From positions 108,751-172,750 of the forward strand of contig CAYZWI010000008.1 of NCBI GenBank assembly GCA_964482205.1: DNA of 64,000 bases, read 5' to 3'. Shown here piece after piece: positions 6,903 to 18,409 of this stretch. A program made the translations under genes and the position numbers. This DNA comes from JAZDGX01 sp964482205. GTDB lineage: Bacteria > Eisenbacteria > RBG-16-71-46 > CAIMUX01 > WJJG01. The first letter of the stretch is position 1. Each line of letters starts with the position of its first letter. A model generated the notes under the pieces. That model worked only from the letters and a program-made list of their open reading frames with translations. It did not search any database and was not told where the DNA came from.

Positions 6903-9070
6903 GCGCGCGTCGCTCCCTCACTCGACGGCCCCTCGCGCGGCAGGATCACATGCATGCGCGTCCCGTTGGCGAGGCTCTCGGCGGTCACGCGGCCACCATG
7001 GCGTTCGACGATCGAGCGCACGATGAAGAGCCCCAGGCCCATGCCGCTCGCCTCCGGCTCTTCCTCGCCCGAGCGCACGAAGCGCTGGAAGATCTCTTCG
7101 CCCATGCCCGGCGGAAGGCCGGGGCCCTCGTCCCCCACCCAGATCTCGATCTCGCGCTCGGACACCGAGCCCTGCACGGTGATCGTGCTTCCCGAGGGCG
7201 CGAATTTGTTCGCGTTCGCGAGCAGATTCACGAAGACCTGCGTGAGCCGCGGCCCATCCCCGATGACGGTGGGCAGCGGATAGGGCAGATGCACCTGGAG
7301 TTTCTGATCGCGCTGCTCGATCAGCGGGGCGATCAGCTCGACCGCCTCCTCCATCACTTCGTCGAGCGCGACTGTCTGGCGGCGCAGCGATTCCTCGCCC
7401 GCCTCGATGCGCGTGCTCTCGAGAAGATTGTCGACGAGACGCGTCAGACGCAGCGTTCCGCGCTGCACCGAGCAGATCAATTCACGCAGGTCGGCGGGCG
7501 GGAGATCGTCGAGGCGATCGAGGAGCAGCTCCAGCGAAGCGAGCTGGGCCGACAGCGGGGTGCGGAATTCGTGCGAGATGTTCGCAAGCACCGCATCGCG
7601 CAAGCGTCGCGAGGTCTCGAGCTCGGTCTCGTCGCGAATCACCTGGAACTGCAGCGCGCCATCCTCTTTCGACGAGCCCGAGGGCGAGCTGGTCACGATC
7701 ACCGTGCGCCGCCGTCCATTGGGAAGCAGCAGCTCTTCGGTCGCGCGCGCGCTACCGCGAAAGCGCGCGTGGAGAATCGGGCAGCTCTCTTCGCACGGGC
7801 GCACGCCGCCGGGACCTTGCGGACAGAGCACATCGCCGCAGAACTTTCCGATCGCCTCTTCCGGCTCGATGCCGAGGAGCTTCGCCGCCTGGGGATTGAT
7901 GTAGCGGATGCGCCGCGCGCGCCCCACGCCGAAGACGCCTTCGACGATTCCGGCAAGCACCGCTTCGGCCTCGGCCTGGCGGCGGGTGAGCTTCGCGGTG
8001 TGCGCGAGCAGCCGCTCGCGCATGCCTTCCAGCGCTTCCACCAAGGGCTCGATCTCGCTCGCTTCATCCGCCTGCACCGGCGAGACGAGATCTCCCGCGC
8101 CGATGCGCGTCGCCGCGGCGGTGAGCTGCTCCACGGGACGCGCAATCCGCCGCCCGAGTCCGATGCCCGCCAAGGCCGCGAGAATCGCGGCTCCCAAAGC
8201 GAGGGCGAAGAGCGTTCCGCCGATTCGCGTCAGCGAGGGAGCGGCCATCGCGGCGGGAAGACGCGCTTCGACCACGCCCGCGACGCGCCCCATCGGTTCG
8301 GTCAACGGCGCGATGCCGAGGTAGGCATCGAGCGCGGGCACCTTGGCCGATTCCTCGTGCGCCGATTCCAGCACGCGCATGCCCAACCGGCCGCCCGGAC
8401 GCGCGACGCCGCGCTCCACGATCGCGCGCGGCAGCACGCTGATGCGCATGCCCGTCTGCTCGCCGGCCGCGCGCAAATAGGCCGCATCGATCTCGACCGC
8501 CACGCGCACTCTCGCGCCGGGCACTCCCAACACCGGAACGGACGCGCCCAGCAGGAGCGGGGCGCGCCCATTCGTATTCGCATCCGCGCTCACGCCTGCG
8601 CCGGCGTTGGCGCCCGCGCTGCCGGCGCCGTTCGGGCTCCCGCCTTGCAGGAACCAGGCGCCCACGGGGCTTCCCGGCATTTCGGCGCCCCACGCATCGG
8701 GCCATCCGCACTCGGCCAGCTTCTGGCCGTCGCGAAAGAGGGCGCAACCGCTCATCGCTTCCCGCTGGCAGAAGCGTTCGAGAAACGCGTTCAGCCCTTC
8801 CCGATCGCCGGCGCGCAACAAGTCGGAAAGCGTGGGGCGTTCGGCCAGCAGGAGCGCGGAAGAGACCAACCGGTCGCCGTGCGCCACGATCGCGCGACCG
8901 GCCATCGCGCTCGCCTCGCGCACGCGCGCGAGGGCCTGATCTTCGGCGTGATGGCGCAGCAACGCGACGGCCGCCGTTCCCACGATGGCGGTCGCGATCA
9001 GGACCGCGGCCACATTCCAGGCCGCGAGCCGCGTGCTCAAATTCCTCCGCGCCATGCCTCTCCGATTCAC
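6899..9070 (-). CDS. Membrane histidine kinase with HAMP and PAS domains
   Basis: About 720 residues. Order: N-terminal membrane segment (about 20-40), a large extracytoplasmic domain, a second membrane segment, HAMP (RRIARPVEQLTAAATRIGAG), a PAS domain (RIRYINPQAAKLLGIEPEEA), HisKA with the H-box NISHEFRTPLSAQLASLELL, and an HATPase with N and G boxes (NLLANANKFAPSG, GDEGPGLPPG, GLGLFIV). The PAS contains a cysteine-rich insert (CPQGPGG..PCEESCPI), often seen in redox- or metal-sensing PAS domains. A GTG at 9070 and an ATG at 9055 (with GGAGAGG) are both possible starts. It begins about 150 nt after the sulfate permease gene on the same strand. Confidence 0.88.
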   Translation of the reverse strand: MNRRGMARRNLSTRLAAWNVAAVLIATAIVGTAAVALLRHHAEDQALARVREASAMAGRAIVAHGDRLVSSALLLAERPTLSDLLRAGDREGLNAFLERFCQREAMSGCALFRDGQKLAECGWPDAWGAEMPGSPVGAWFLQGGSPNGAGSAGANAGAGVSADANTNGRAPLLLGASVPVLGVPGARVRVAVEIDAAYLRAAGEQTGMRISVLPRAIVERGVARPGGRLGMRVLESAHEESAKVPALDAYLGIAPLTEPMGRVAGVVEARLPAAMAAPSLTRIGGTLFALALGAAILAALAGIGLGRRIARPVEQLTAAATRIGAGDLVSPVQADEASEIEPLVEALEGMRERLLAHTAKLTRRQAEAEAVLAGIVEGVFGVGRARRIRYINPQAAKLLGIEPEEAIGKFCGDVLCPQGPGGVRPCEESCPILHARFRGSARATEELLLPNGRRRTVIVTSSPSGSSKEDGALQFQVIRDETELETSRRLRDAVLANISHEFRTPLSAQLASLELLLDRLDDLPPADLRELICSVQRGTLRLTRLVDNLLESTRIEAGEESLRRQTVALDEVMEEAVELIAPLIEQRDQKLQVHLPYPLPTVIGDGPRLTQVFVNLLANANKFAPSGSTITVQGSVSEREIEIWVGDEGPGLPPGMGEEIFQRFVRSGEEEPEASGMGLGLFIVRSIVERHGGRVTAESLANGTRMHVILPREGPSSEGATRA

Positions 9071-9217
9071 ACTCCCTGGCCGTGAGCAGTGAGTATACCC
9101 CTGCCCCGAAAGCGGGCAATCGGGTCGTCGCCCCGCGGGCCCGGAAACCGGCGACTCATGGGTAAGCCCCGCGACAGCCGGCCGGTTCCCGCCGGCGCGC
9201 GCCCGCGCGGGCGGAAC

Positions 9218-10117
9218 TTATCGTCCCTGCTCTCCGCGCGAGACCTTCCATTCGATCGCGCCCTTCAGGACCAGCGTGACCAAGGCGAGCAAGGTGAGCA
9301 GCGAAGCGACCGCGAAGGCGGCCGAGAACTGGTATTCGTTGTAGAGCATCTCGACATGCAGCGGCACGGTGGTCGTCAATCCGCGAATGTGGCCGGAGAC
9401 CACCGAGACCGCGCCGAATTCCCCCACCGAACGGGCCGTGCACAGGATCACGCCGTAGAACAAGCCCCAGCGGATCTTCGGCAGGCTCACGCGCAGGAAG
9501 GTCTGGAAACCGGTCGCCCCGAGCGTGACCGCCGCCTCCTCCTCCTCGATGCCCTGCGAACGCATGAGCGGAATCAGCTCGCGCGCGACGAGCGGCGAGA
9601 CGACGAAGGCGGTCGCAAGCACGATGCCCGGAAGCGCGAAGATGATCTTGATCCCGTGCTCCTGAAGCCACGGCCCGATCCAACCCTGCGCGCCGAAGAG
9701 CAGCACGAAGAGCAGGCCCGAGATGACCGGCGAGACGCTGAAGGGCAAGTCGATCATCGTGACGAGAACATTCTTTCCGCGAAAATCGAACTTCGCCACC
9801 GCCCATGCGGCGGCCAGCCCGAAGAGCACCGTGAGGGGCACGGTGATGAGCGCGGTGATCAGCGTCAAGCGAATGGCCGCGAGAGCGTAGGGTTCGGAGA
9901 TCGCGGCCAGATACACGCGCCAGCCCGTTTGAAAGGCCTTGAAGAAGACGAGCATCAACGGCAGGAAGAGGAAGAGACCCAGGAACAGCAGCGCGATCGC
10001 GATCAGCGCCCAGCGGATCGGACGCGCCTCGGTGAGGCACTCGGGCCGCGCGGCGGCCGCCTTCGCCGCGCGCCGGCTCGCGATGCGCACCATCAGGCCT
10101 GTCGCTCCTCCCGCCAT
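9218..10117 (-). CDS. cysW: Sulfate ABC transporter permease CysW
   Basis: About 299 residues with six predicted membrane helices and the binding-protein-dependent permease (EAA) loop: EEAAVTLGATGFQTFLRVSL. The stretch GEFGAVSVVSGHIRGLTTTV is typical of CysW. Last gene of the transporter set, 39 nt after cysT. The true start may be an internal ATG at 10093. With CysT it forms the membrane channel for sulfate/thiosulfate uptake; substrate could also be molybdate-like oxyanions, but the binding protein and both permeases look like the sulfate family. Confidence 0.88.
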   Translation of the reverse strand: MAGGATGLMVRIASRRAAKAAAARPECLTEARPIRWALIAIALLFLGLFLFLPLMLVFFKAFQTGWRVYLAAISEPYALAAIRLTLITALITVPLTVLFGLAAAWAVAKFDFRGKNVLVTMIDLPFSVSPVISGLLFVLLFGAQGWIGPWLQEHGIKIIFALPGIVLATAFVVSPLVARELIPLMRSQGIEEEEAAVTLGATGFQTFLRVSLPKIRWGLFYGVILCTARSVGEFGAVSVVSGHIRGLTTTVPLHVEMLYNEYQFSAAFAVASLLTLLALVTLVLKGAIEWKVSRGEQGR

Positions 10118-10156
10118 CGCTCGCCTGCGCTCCTCTTCCGCTCGCCGATTCTCGAG

Positions 10157-10987
10157 CTAGGCTGCGCGCGCCCGCACGCCCGCGCGCAGGGTCAGCATGT
10201 TGATCACGAACAGGAGGAGGAACGAAGCCAGCAGGAAGACCAGCGCGATGCCGGTCGCCCCGACGACATCGTATTCCTCGAGCTTGATCATGATGAGCAG
10301 CGGCGAGATCTCCGAGCGCATCGGCATGTTGCCCGCGATGAAGATCACCGAGCCGTACTCGCCCAGCCCGCGCGCGAAGGCGAGAGTGAATCCCGTCGCC
10401 ACCGCGGGCAGGATCTCGGGCAGCACCAAGTTCGTGAATGTCGAGAGCCGTCCCGCTCCCATGCTCGCCGCGGCTTCTTCAATGGAAGGCGGCAGTTCGC
10501 GCAGGACCGGTTGCACGGTGCGCACGACGAAGGGCAAGCCGACGAAGGTGAGCGCCATCACGACTCCGAGCGGAGTGTAGGAAACCGTGATGCCCAACGG
10601 TTCGAGCAGGCTTCCCGCCCAGCCGTTGCCCGCGTAGATGGTCGTGAGCGCGATGCCCGCCACCGCGGTGGGCAGCGCGAAGGGCAAGTCGACCAGCCCG
10701 TCGATCAGACGCTTGCCCGGAAATTCGTAGCGCTCGAGCACCCAGGCGAGCAGCAGTCCGAAGACCGCGTTCACCACCGCGCCCAGGAACGCGGCCGTGA
10801 AGCTCAAGCGAAACGCGGCCAGCGTGCGCGGCGAGAGCACCGCGCGCACGAAGTGCTCCGGCGTGATCGTGGCCGCTTTCAGGACGAGCGCCGCGAGCGG
10901 GATGAGGACCAGCAACCCCATGTACGCCAGGGTGAAACCCATCGCCAGGCGAAAGCCCGGCAGCACTCCCCGTTCGCGCTTGGCCAT
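10157..10987 (-). CDS. cysT: Sulfate ABC transporter permease CysT
   Basis: 276 residues, six membrane helices, EAA loop (EEAAASMGAGRLSTFTNLVL) and the CysT-like sections VDLPFALPTAVAGIALTTIY and ARGLGEYGSVIFIAGNMPMR. It starts 12 nt after the stop of the binding-protein gene and is followed closely by cysW, so the four genes cysA, sbp, cysT, cysW form one operon. Partner of CysW in the inner-membrane pore for sulfate/thiosulfate uptake. Confidence 0.9.
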   Translation of the reverse strand: MAKRERGVLPGFRLAMGFTLAYMGLLVLIPLAALVLKAATITPEHFVRAVLSPRTLAAFRLSFTAAFLGAVVNAVFGLLLAWVLERYEFPGKRLIDGLVDLPFALPTAVAGIALTTIYAGNGWAGSLLEPLGITVSYTPLGVVMALTFVGLPFVVRTVQPVLRELPPSIEEAAASMGAGRLSTFTNLVLPEILPAVATGFTLAFARGLGEYGSVIFIAGNMPMRSEISPLLIMIKLEEYDVVGATGIALVFLLASFLLLFVINMLTLRAGVRARAA

Positions 10988-10999
10988 CGCGTGCCCGCC

Positions 11000-12073
11000 C
11001 TACTTCGCCTGATAGATCTGATCGAAGATTCCGCCGTCGGAGAAGTGGATCTCCTGCGACTTGGCCCAGCCGCCGAATTCCTCGTCGATCGTGATCATCT
11101 TCATCTCGGGGAACTGCTCGCGGTACTTCGCGAGCACATCCGCCCGCTGCGGCCGGTAGAAGTGCCGCGCGGCGATCTCCTGGCCCACGGGAGAATAGAG
11201 GTACTCGAGATACGCGGTCGCGATCGGGCGCGTCTTCTTGCGATCGACGACCTTGTCGACGACGGCGACGGGCGGCTCGGCCACGATCGAGAGCGAGGGG
11301 ATCACGATCTCGAATTCGCCCGGGCGCATGTGCCGCGTGACCAGCAGCGCTTCGTTCTCCCACGCCAGCAGCACATCTCCGATGCCGCGCTCGACGAAGG
11401 TGACCGTCGAGCCGCGCGCGCCGGTGTCGAGCACCGGCACATTGCGGAAGATGCGGGCGACCAGATCGAGCGCCTTCTCCGGCGTGCCGTCGGGCTGATG
11501 CAGCGCGTAGGCCCAGGCGGCGAGGTAATTCCAGCGCGCGCCCCCCGAGGTCTTCGGATTCGGGGTGATCACGCCGACGCCTTCGCGGCCGAGATCGTTC
11601 CAGTCGCGGATGTTCTTGGGATTGCCCTTGCGCACGAGGAAGACGATCGTCGAGGTGTAGGGCGAGCTGTTGTGCGGCAGCCGCTTCTGCCAATCCTCCG
11701 CGATGAACCCGCGCTCGGCGATGATGTCGATGTCGTAGGCGAGCGCGAGGGTGACCACATCGGCCTCGAGGCCGTCGATCACCGAGCGCGCCTGCTTGCC
11801 CGATCCCCCGTGGCTCTGCTGGACCTCGACCGCCTGGCCGGTGCTGTCCTGCCAGTGCTTGACGAAGGCGGCGTCGAAATCCTGATACAGCTCGCGGGTG
11901 GGATCGTAGGAAACATTCAGCAACTGCGGCGCCGCCGCGTGGCTCGTCATTCCCGACAGCAAGATGGCGAGCGCGACCGCCGCGGCGATCGTGACGCGCG
12001 TCATGGCGCCCTGGCTCGCTCTTGCTCTCCGAGCCTGGCCTTGGCCCTTTCTCGCACACTCGAATCGAGTCAT
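11000..12073 (-). CDS. sbp: Periplasmic sulfate-binding protein
   Basis: 357 residues. Signature LNVSYDPTRELYQDFDAAFV after the signal, SHGGSGKQARSVIDGLEADV and NPKTSGGARWNYLAAWAYAL are classic Sbp/CysP motifs that form the sulfate pocket. The start at 12073 has AAGGAG 10 nt upstream overlapping the end of cysA but gives a long basic N-region. An internal ATG at 12004 gives a neat signal peptide (MTRVTIAAAVALAILLSGMT). The gene lies between the ATPase and permease genes of the same operon. Confidence 0.92.
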   Translation of the reverse strand: MTRFECARKGQGQARRARASQGAMTRVTIAAAVALAILLSGMTSHAAAPQLLNVSYDPTRELYQDFDAAFVKHWQDSTGQAVEVQQSHGGSGKQARSVIDGLEADVVTLALAYDIDIIAERGFIAEDWQKRLPHNSSPYTSTIVFLVRKGNPKNIRDWNDLGREGVGVITPNPKTSGGARWNYLAAWAYALHQPDGTPEKALDLVARIFRNVPVLDTGARGSTVTFVERGIGDVLLAWENEALLVTRHMRPGEFEIVIPSLSIVAEPPVAVVDKVVDRKKTRPIATAYLEYLYSPVGQEIAARHFYRPQRADVLAKYREQFPEMKMITIDEEFGGWAKSQEIHFSDGGIFDQIYQAK

Positions 12074-12080
12074 CGGTCAC

Positions 12081-14054
<1,974 letters not shown>

Positions 14055-14284
14055 GCGCATGCCCCACGCAGCAGCGAACGGCAACCCCTGCCTTCGTCGG
14101 CGCCTGATGTTGGGATTATCGGCTTCGCGGGTGACGATGTCGGTCGAAAGGCGGTGACATTCGGGGGCCCGTCTGGAACCGCGCGAACCGGGATCCGGGG
14201 TGGCTTGAAACGCTCAGGCATTCTGGCGGCAAAGGCTGTCAGGACACTTGAAGGACAGGACGCAATTATCAAAACCAGAACGGC

Positions 14285-15937
14285 TTATCGATCAAGCCCC
14301 GGTGCCGCCGTCCGCTCGTAGACGGCGTATGGGCGCGCCTCCAGCACCGCGCGATAGCGCTGGGCGAAGGGGCCGTCCGGCCTGCTCTCGGCAAAGCGGC
14401 GGGCCTTGGCGGCGCGCAAGGCCATCGAGCCCGGGTTCCAGCGCGCGACGATCTCGTCGACGACCTCACCCTCTTCCCGTCCCCGTCGCAGGGTCAGGAT
14501 CTCGGGCGTGACGATTCCCGCCAGATCGAGGATGGGCCGGTCGGCCAGATAGCCGATGTATCCGATCTCTTCGACGAGAATCACCTCCCCCGCCGGACGC
14601 GCGGCGATGCATTCGCCGGTGCGTTCGTACCCGTCGCGCATGATCCGGTAATACGGAAGCCGCAAGCGAACCCAACCCGAGATCGAAAGAGCGAGCACGA
14701 GAGCGCCCACGCCCGCTGCGATGACTGGGAAGGCGGCGCCGCGTTCGCGACGGCTCGCAGGCGCGCTCGCGGACGCGCTCGCGGACGCGCTCGGGGACGC
14801 GCTCGCGATCTCGCGCGCGCGCACCGTTCGCATCTTTTCGAGCACCCGCGCGACTCCGTGGGAAGCGACGATCGCGAAGGCGAGCCCGGGAGGAATCGCG
14901 TACCAGCTCGGCCACAGCGCGCCCCTGCCCACCAGGAAGAAGAGCACGATCAGCGCGAAGAAGGCCGCCCACACGAAGGCCATCCTGCGCTTGCGCGCCA
15001 GATCGATTGCGCCGATCACCGCGAGCGCGAGCACGAGCGCGAGCAGCGGCAGCGCATACGCGTCGGCCAGCGAGCCCGGCCCGCGGTTCGAGACGAAGGT
15101 GAACGCTTTCAGGATGTCGACCAGACGCGCGAGGAGCGCGCCCGCATTCGTCGAACCGGCGCTCCATCCGCTCTTGGCGACCGCGTTGTGCGGGACGGGG
15201 GTTCCATAGTAGAGCGTCGCGAAGAGCCACCATGTTCCGGGGACGAGCGCGACCGGCCAGATCGAACGCAGTCGCGGGCGGACGCCGCGCATGAGTAGGA
15301 CGAGCGCAAGCGCGGCGATCCACAAGACGCCTTCGGGCCGCACGAGAATGCTCGCGCCCAGAACGAGGGCCGCGCGCCCCAGGCGGCCGCGCAAGACGTC
15401 GAGATATCCGAGGAGCAGGGCCAGCACGAAGAGCGTCGTTTCCATTCCGCTGGTCGCGTTGTCCAGAAAAGGCAGGAAGAAGGCGAAGAGGATCAGGGGC
15501 GCCCACGCGAGAAGCGATTCCTTCACGGAAGTGACGCGCGCGAGGAGCCAGCAGACCGCGCCCGACAGCGCCGCATTCAACGCGCTCACGAAGTAGCCGG
15601 CATCCGCGGGCCGCGAGGAGAAGAAGCTCGCGAGCCGCCACAAGGTTCCCGTGACGAAGATCCAGATCGGCGGCGCGCCCAGCACTCGCTCACCCGGGTT
15701 GTAGACCGGCCCGTGCCCCAGCGCGAGATTGCGCCCGTAGCGCAGCGTGATGTAGGCGTCGTCGATGAGCGTACCGCGCGCCGCAATCATCAGCGCGAGT
15801 CGCACGGCCACCGCGGCCGCGACGATCGCGAACACCAGCGCCGGATCGCTTCCGGCGAGGCTGTTGCATCGGTCGCCGAGGCCCTGCGCGAGCTCTGCGC
15901 GGTTCGTCGCGCTCGTTCTTGGGGTTCGATGGCGCAT
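14285..15937 (-). CDS. Multi-pass GT-C-type glycosyltransferase-like membrane protein
   Basis: About 550 residues with many hydrophobic helices. The first luminal loop has the DDAYITLRYGRNLALGHGPV motif and NPGERVLGAPPIWI, typical of dolichyl/undecaprenyl-phosphate-sugar dependent GT-C enzymes (ArnT/PMT-like, acidic pair in loop 1). A mid-protein Ala/Ser stretch is encoded by tandem 12-nt repeats (14760-14811). The C-terminal part is a soluble extracytoplasmic domain (ILVEEIGYIGYLADRPILDL). In-frame upstream starts at 15994 and 16036 are possible; none has a strong ribosome site. Probably transfers a sugar to a lipid or protein at the outer face of the membrane. Confidence 0.7.
   Translation of the reverse strand: MRHRTPRTSATNRAELAQGLGDRCNSLAGSDPALVFAIVAAAVAVRLALMIAARGTLIDDAYITLRYGRNLALGHGPVYNPGERVLGAPPIWIFVTGTLWRLASFFSSRPADAGYFVSALNAALSGAVCWLLARVTSVKESLLAWAPLILFAFFLPFLDNATSGMETTLFVLALLLGYLDVLRGRLGRAALVLGASILVRPEGVLWIAALALVLLMRGVRPRLRSIWPVALVPGTWWLFATLYYGTPVPHNAVAKSGWSAGSTNAGALLARLVDILKAFTFVSNRGPGSLADAYALPLLALVLALAVIGAIDLARKRRMAFVWAAFFALIVLFFLVGRGALWPSWYAIPPGLAFAIVASHGVARVLEKMRTVRAREIASASPSASASASASAPASRRERGAAFPVIAAGVGALVLALSISGWVRLRLPYYRIMRDGYERTGECIAARPAGEVILVEEIGYIGYLADRPILDLAGIVTPEILTLRRGREEGEVVDEIVARWNPGSMALRAAKARRFAESRPDGPFAQRYRAVLEARPYAVYERTAAPGLDR
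14760..14811. repeat. Tandem 12-nt repeat inside the GT-C gene
   Basis: About four imperfect copies of GACGCGCTCGCG. On the coding strand they encode a Ser/Ala/Pro-rich linker. Length change would keep the frame, so this is a likely in-frame variable linker. Confidence 0.7.
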
Positions 15938-16143
15938 GGGGGGCAGTATACCCGTTTGCCGTCCGGCGGTCCGAGGATTCGCAAGCCTCTTCATGGTGGC
16001 GAACTTTTCCGCGACGCCCTCCGTATTTCCGCCCATTGCCGGTCGAAGGGCTCTTGGACCTTGCCCGGCGCCATCGTATTCTCTTGCGACTCACGCTCCA
16101 TATTCGGACGCTACGCGACTCGCTTCAGAAAGGAGCACGGACC

Positions 16144-18342
16144 ATGCGTTGCGATTCGACGAGTCTCGCGCCTCTGCCGGCATTCTTCGGCCGCGCATTC
16201 GCAATTCTCTTGGTTCTCGCCTTGCTCGCCGCGACGATTCCCCCGGCCGGCGCGCAGACAGCCGGGCAGACGGCCGCGCAGACAGCCGCGCCGGCGGCCG
16301 GCGGCTTGGCCGGGCATTGGGAAGGCAACATCGAGCTGCCCGGCATGAAGCTCGCTTACGACATCGACTTCGCAGGCTCGACCGATGCGTGGACCGGCGA
16401 CATCACGATCCCCGCGCAGGGGGCGAAGGACCTGCCCCTCGCAGATGTGCTCCTCTCCGGCGAGTCGGTCTCCTTCCGGATTGCGGGCATTCCCGGCGAT
16501 CCGACCTTTCAAGGCACGCTCTCGCCCGACGGCGCCACGATCGCGGGCACGTTCACCCAGGGCGGCCAGAGCTTTCCCTTCACGCTCGCAAGCCAGGAGA
16601 GCCCGGTCGCCAGAGCGCGCGCGGCGCTCGCGGGCTTCGACGACGTCGTCGAGAAGGGACTCGCCGAGCTTCATGTGCCCGGCGTTGCGGTCGCGATCCT
16701 CGTCGACGGCGAGCCGGTGCTGATGAAAGGCTACGGCACGCGCGACCGCGAGCAAAACCTGCCGGTCACCGAGCGCACGCTCTTCGCGATCGGCTCGTCG
16801 ACCAAGGCCTTCACCGCCTTCGTGCTCGGCACGCTCGTCGACGAAGGCCGCCTCGATTGGGACGCTCCGGTGCAGCAGTATCTTCCTGAACTGCGCCTGA
16901 AGGACAAGGAGATCGAGCGCAATTTGAGTGCGCGCGATCTCGTCACCCATCGCTGCGGGCTGCCGCGCCACGATCTCGTCTGGTACAACAACACCGAGCT
17001 CACTCGCGCCGAGATCGTGAGCCGCCTCGCCTACCTCGAGCCCAATCATCAGCTTCGCGAGACCTGGCAATACAACAATCTCGCCTTCCTCACGGCCGGC
17101 TATCTGGCCGAGAAGATCACCGGCAAGAGTTGGGAAGAGTGCGTGCGCGAGCGCATCTTCGCGCCTCTCGGAATGAGCGCCTCGGTGTTCTCGGTGGAAG
17201 AGATGCAGCAGGCCGGCGATTTCGCGCTGGGCTACGAGGAGCGCGAGGGAACGGTGCAGCGCATTCCCTTCCGCACGATCACGAACATGGGCCCGGCCGG
17301 CTCGATCAATTCCAACATCGAGGAAATGACCCGCTGGGTGGCCGTGCAGTTGCAGCACGGCGCGTGCCCAGAGACGCCGCTCATTCAAGCGACCACGCTC
17401 GCTGAGCTGCACACGCCGCAAATGGTGATCGCCACGCCGCCGAATCCCGAATTTCCGGAAATGTCGAGCATCTCCTATGCGATGGGCTGGTTCGTGCAGC
17501 CCTACCGGGGCCACTACCGGCTGCAGCATGGCGGCAACATCGACGGCTTCAGCGCCTATGTCTCCTTCCTGCCGCAGGACGACATCGGATTCGCGATCTT
17601 GAGCAACATGAACGGGACCCCACTGCCTCAAGTCATCGAGTACGCCGCCCTCGACCGGCTGCTCGGCGTGGAAGGGCGCGATTGGATCGCGGAAGTCGGG
17701 CAGAAGAAGAACCTCGGAGAGCAGGCGGAGGAAGTGGCGAAGAAGGCGGCGGTGCTCGAGCAGGTGAAGGGCACCAAGCCCTCGCGTCGCGTGGGCGATT
17801 ACGCAGGCGAGTACGAGAATCCCGGCTATGGAACGCTGCGCATCGAATACGAGAACAAATCGCTGGCGATGGTCCTCAATCACATCCGCTGCCCTCTCGA
17901 GCACTGGCACTACGATGTCTTCAACGGCGCCAAAGGTGGAGACGATCCCACCTTCGAAGACACGAAGCTCCAGTTCTTGTCGGACATGGAAGGCGGAATC
18001 GAAGGTCTGCGGGTGATCCTGGAACCGAGCGTTTCCGAGATCGTCTTCACGCGCAAGCCGGACGCGCGTCTCTCGGACCCCGCTTTCCTGGCGGGGCTCG
18101 CGGGCGAGTATGTGCTCAGCGACGAAACTGTTCGCCTCGACCTGAAGGGCGACCGCCTCGTCCTGGTCGTGCCCGGCCAGAATCCCTACGACCTGGTGCC
18201 GAGCCGCGGCACGGATTTCAAGCTAAAGGGACTGACGGGATATACGGTCCGCTTCGTGTTGGGACCGACGAACGAGGTCGAGGAAGTGCGCTTCGTGCAA
18301 CCGAACGGGGTCTTCACGGGAAAGCCCAAGCCCAGGAGCTGA
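16144..18342 (+). CDS. Secreted serine hydrolase, class C beta-lactamase/PBP-like
   Basis: About 732 residues. ATG at 16144 follows AAAGGAG and starts a signal peptide (FAILLVLALLAATIPPAGAQ). After an N-terminal beta domain of about 110 residues comes the beta-lactamase-fold domain: catalytic SSTK (SxxK) in IGSSTKAFTAFVLG, YNN (YxN) in WQYNNLAFLTAGYLAEKITG, and HGG in LQHGGNIDGFSAYVS. The C-terminal part looks like a DUF3471-type domain (DYAGEYENPGYGTLRIEY) and a second small beta domain. Such proteins are usually periplasmic or outer-membrane esterases or peptidases rather than true antibiotic-resistance enzymes. It stands alone between minus-strand genes. Confidence 0.85.
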   Translation: MRCDSTSLAPLPAFFGRAFAILLVLALLAATIPPAGAQTAGQTAAQTAAPAAGGLAGHWEGNIELPGMKLAYDIDFAGSTDAWTGDITIPAQGAKDLPLADVLLSGESVSFRIAGIPGDPTFQGTLSPDGATIAGTFTQGGQSFPFTLASQESPVARARAALAGFDDVVEKGLAELHVPGVAVAILVDGEPVLMKGYGTRDREQNLPVTERTLFAIGSSTKAFTAFVLGTLVDEGRLDWDAPVQQYLPELRLKDKEIERNLSARDLVTHRCGLPRHDLVWYNNTELTRAEIVSRLAYLEPNHQLRETWQYNNLAFLTAGYLAEKITGKSWEECVRERIFAPLGMSASVFSVEEMQQAGDFALGYEEREGTVQRIPFRTITNMGPAGSINSNIEEMTRWVAVQLQHGACPETPLIQATTLAELHTPQMVIATPPNPEFPEMSSISYAMGWFVQPYRGHYRLQHGGNIDGFSAYVSFLPQDDIGFAILSNMNGTPLPQVIEYAALDRLLGVEGRDWIAEVGQKKNLGEQAEEVAKKAAVLEQVKGTKPSRRVGDYAGEYENPGYGTLRIEYENKSLAMVLNHIRCPLEHWHYDVFNGAKGGDDPTFEDTKLQFLSDMEGGIEGLRVILEPSVSEIVFTRKPDARLSDPAFLAGLAGEYVLSDETVRLDLKGDRLVLVVPGQNPYDLVPSRGTDFKLKGLTGYTVRFVLGPTNEVEEVRFVQPNGVFTGKPKPRS

Positions 18343-18409
18343 GCCGCCCTGCTCGCGGGCGGCGCAGCACTTCGCGCTCTTGAGACCGTTCTCGGCGATG
18401 GGTTCGCGA

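Noticed and set aside
14760..14811. Possible iterons (replication origin) in the GT-C gene
   Set aside because: The 12-nt units are in frame and encode a simple Ala/Ser linker; no Rep gene or AT-rich stretch nearby.
16111..17910. 599-codon minus-strand frame under the beta-lactamase-like gene
   Set aside because: Fully inside a gene with SxxK, YxN and HxG motifs; translation has no domain.
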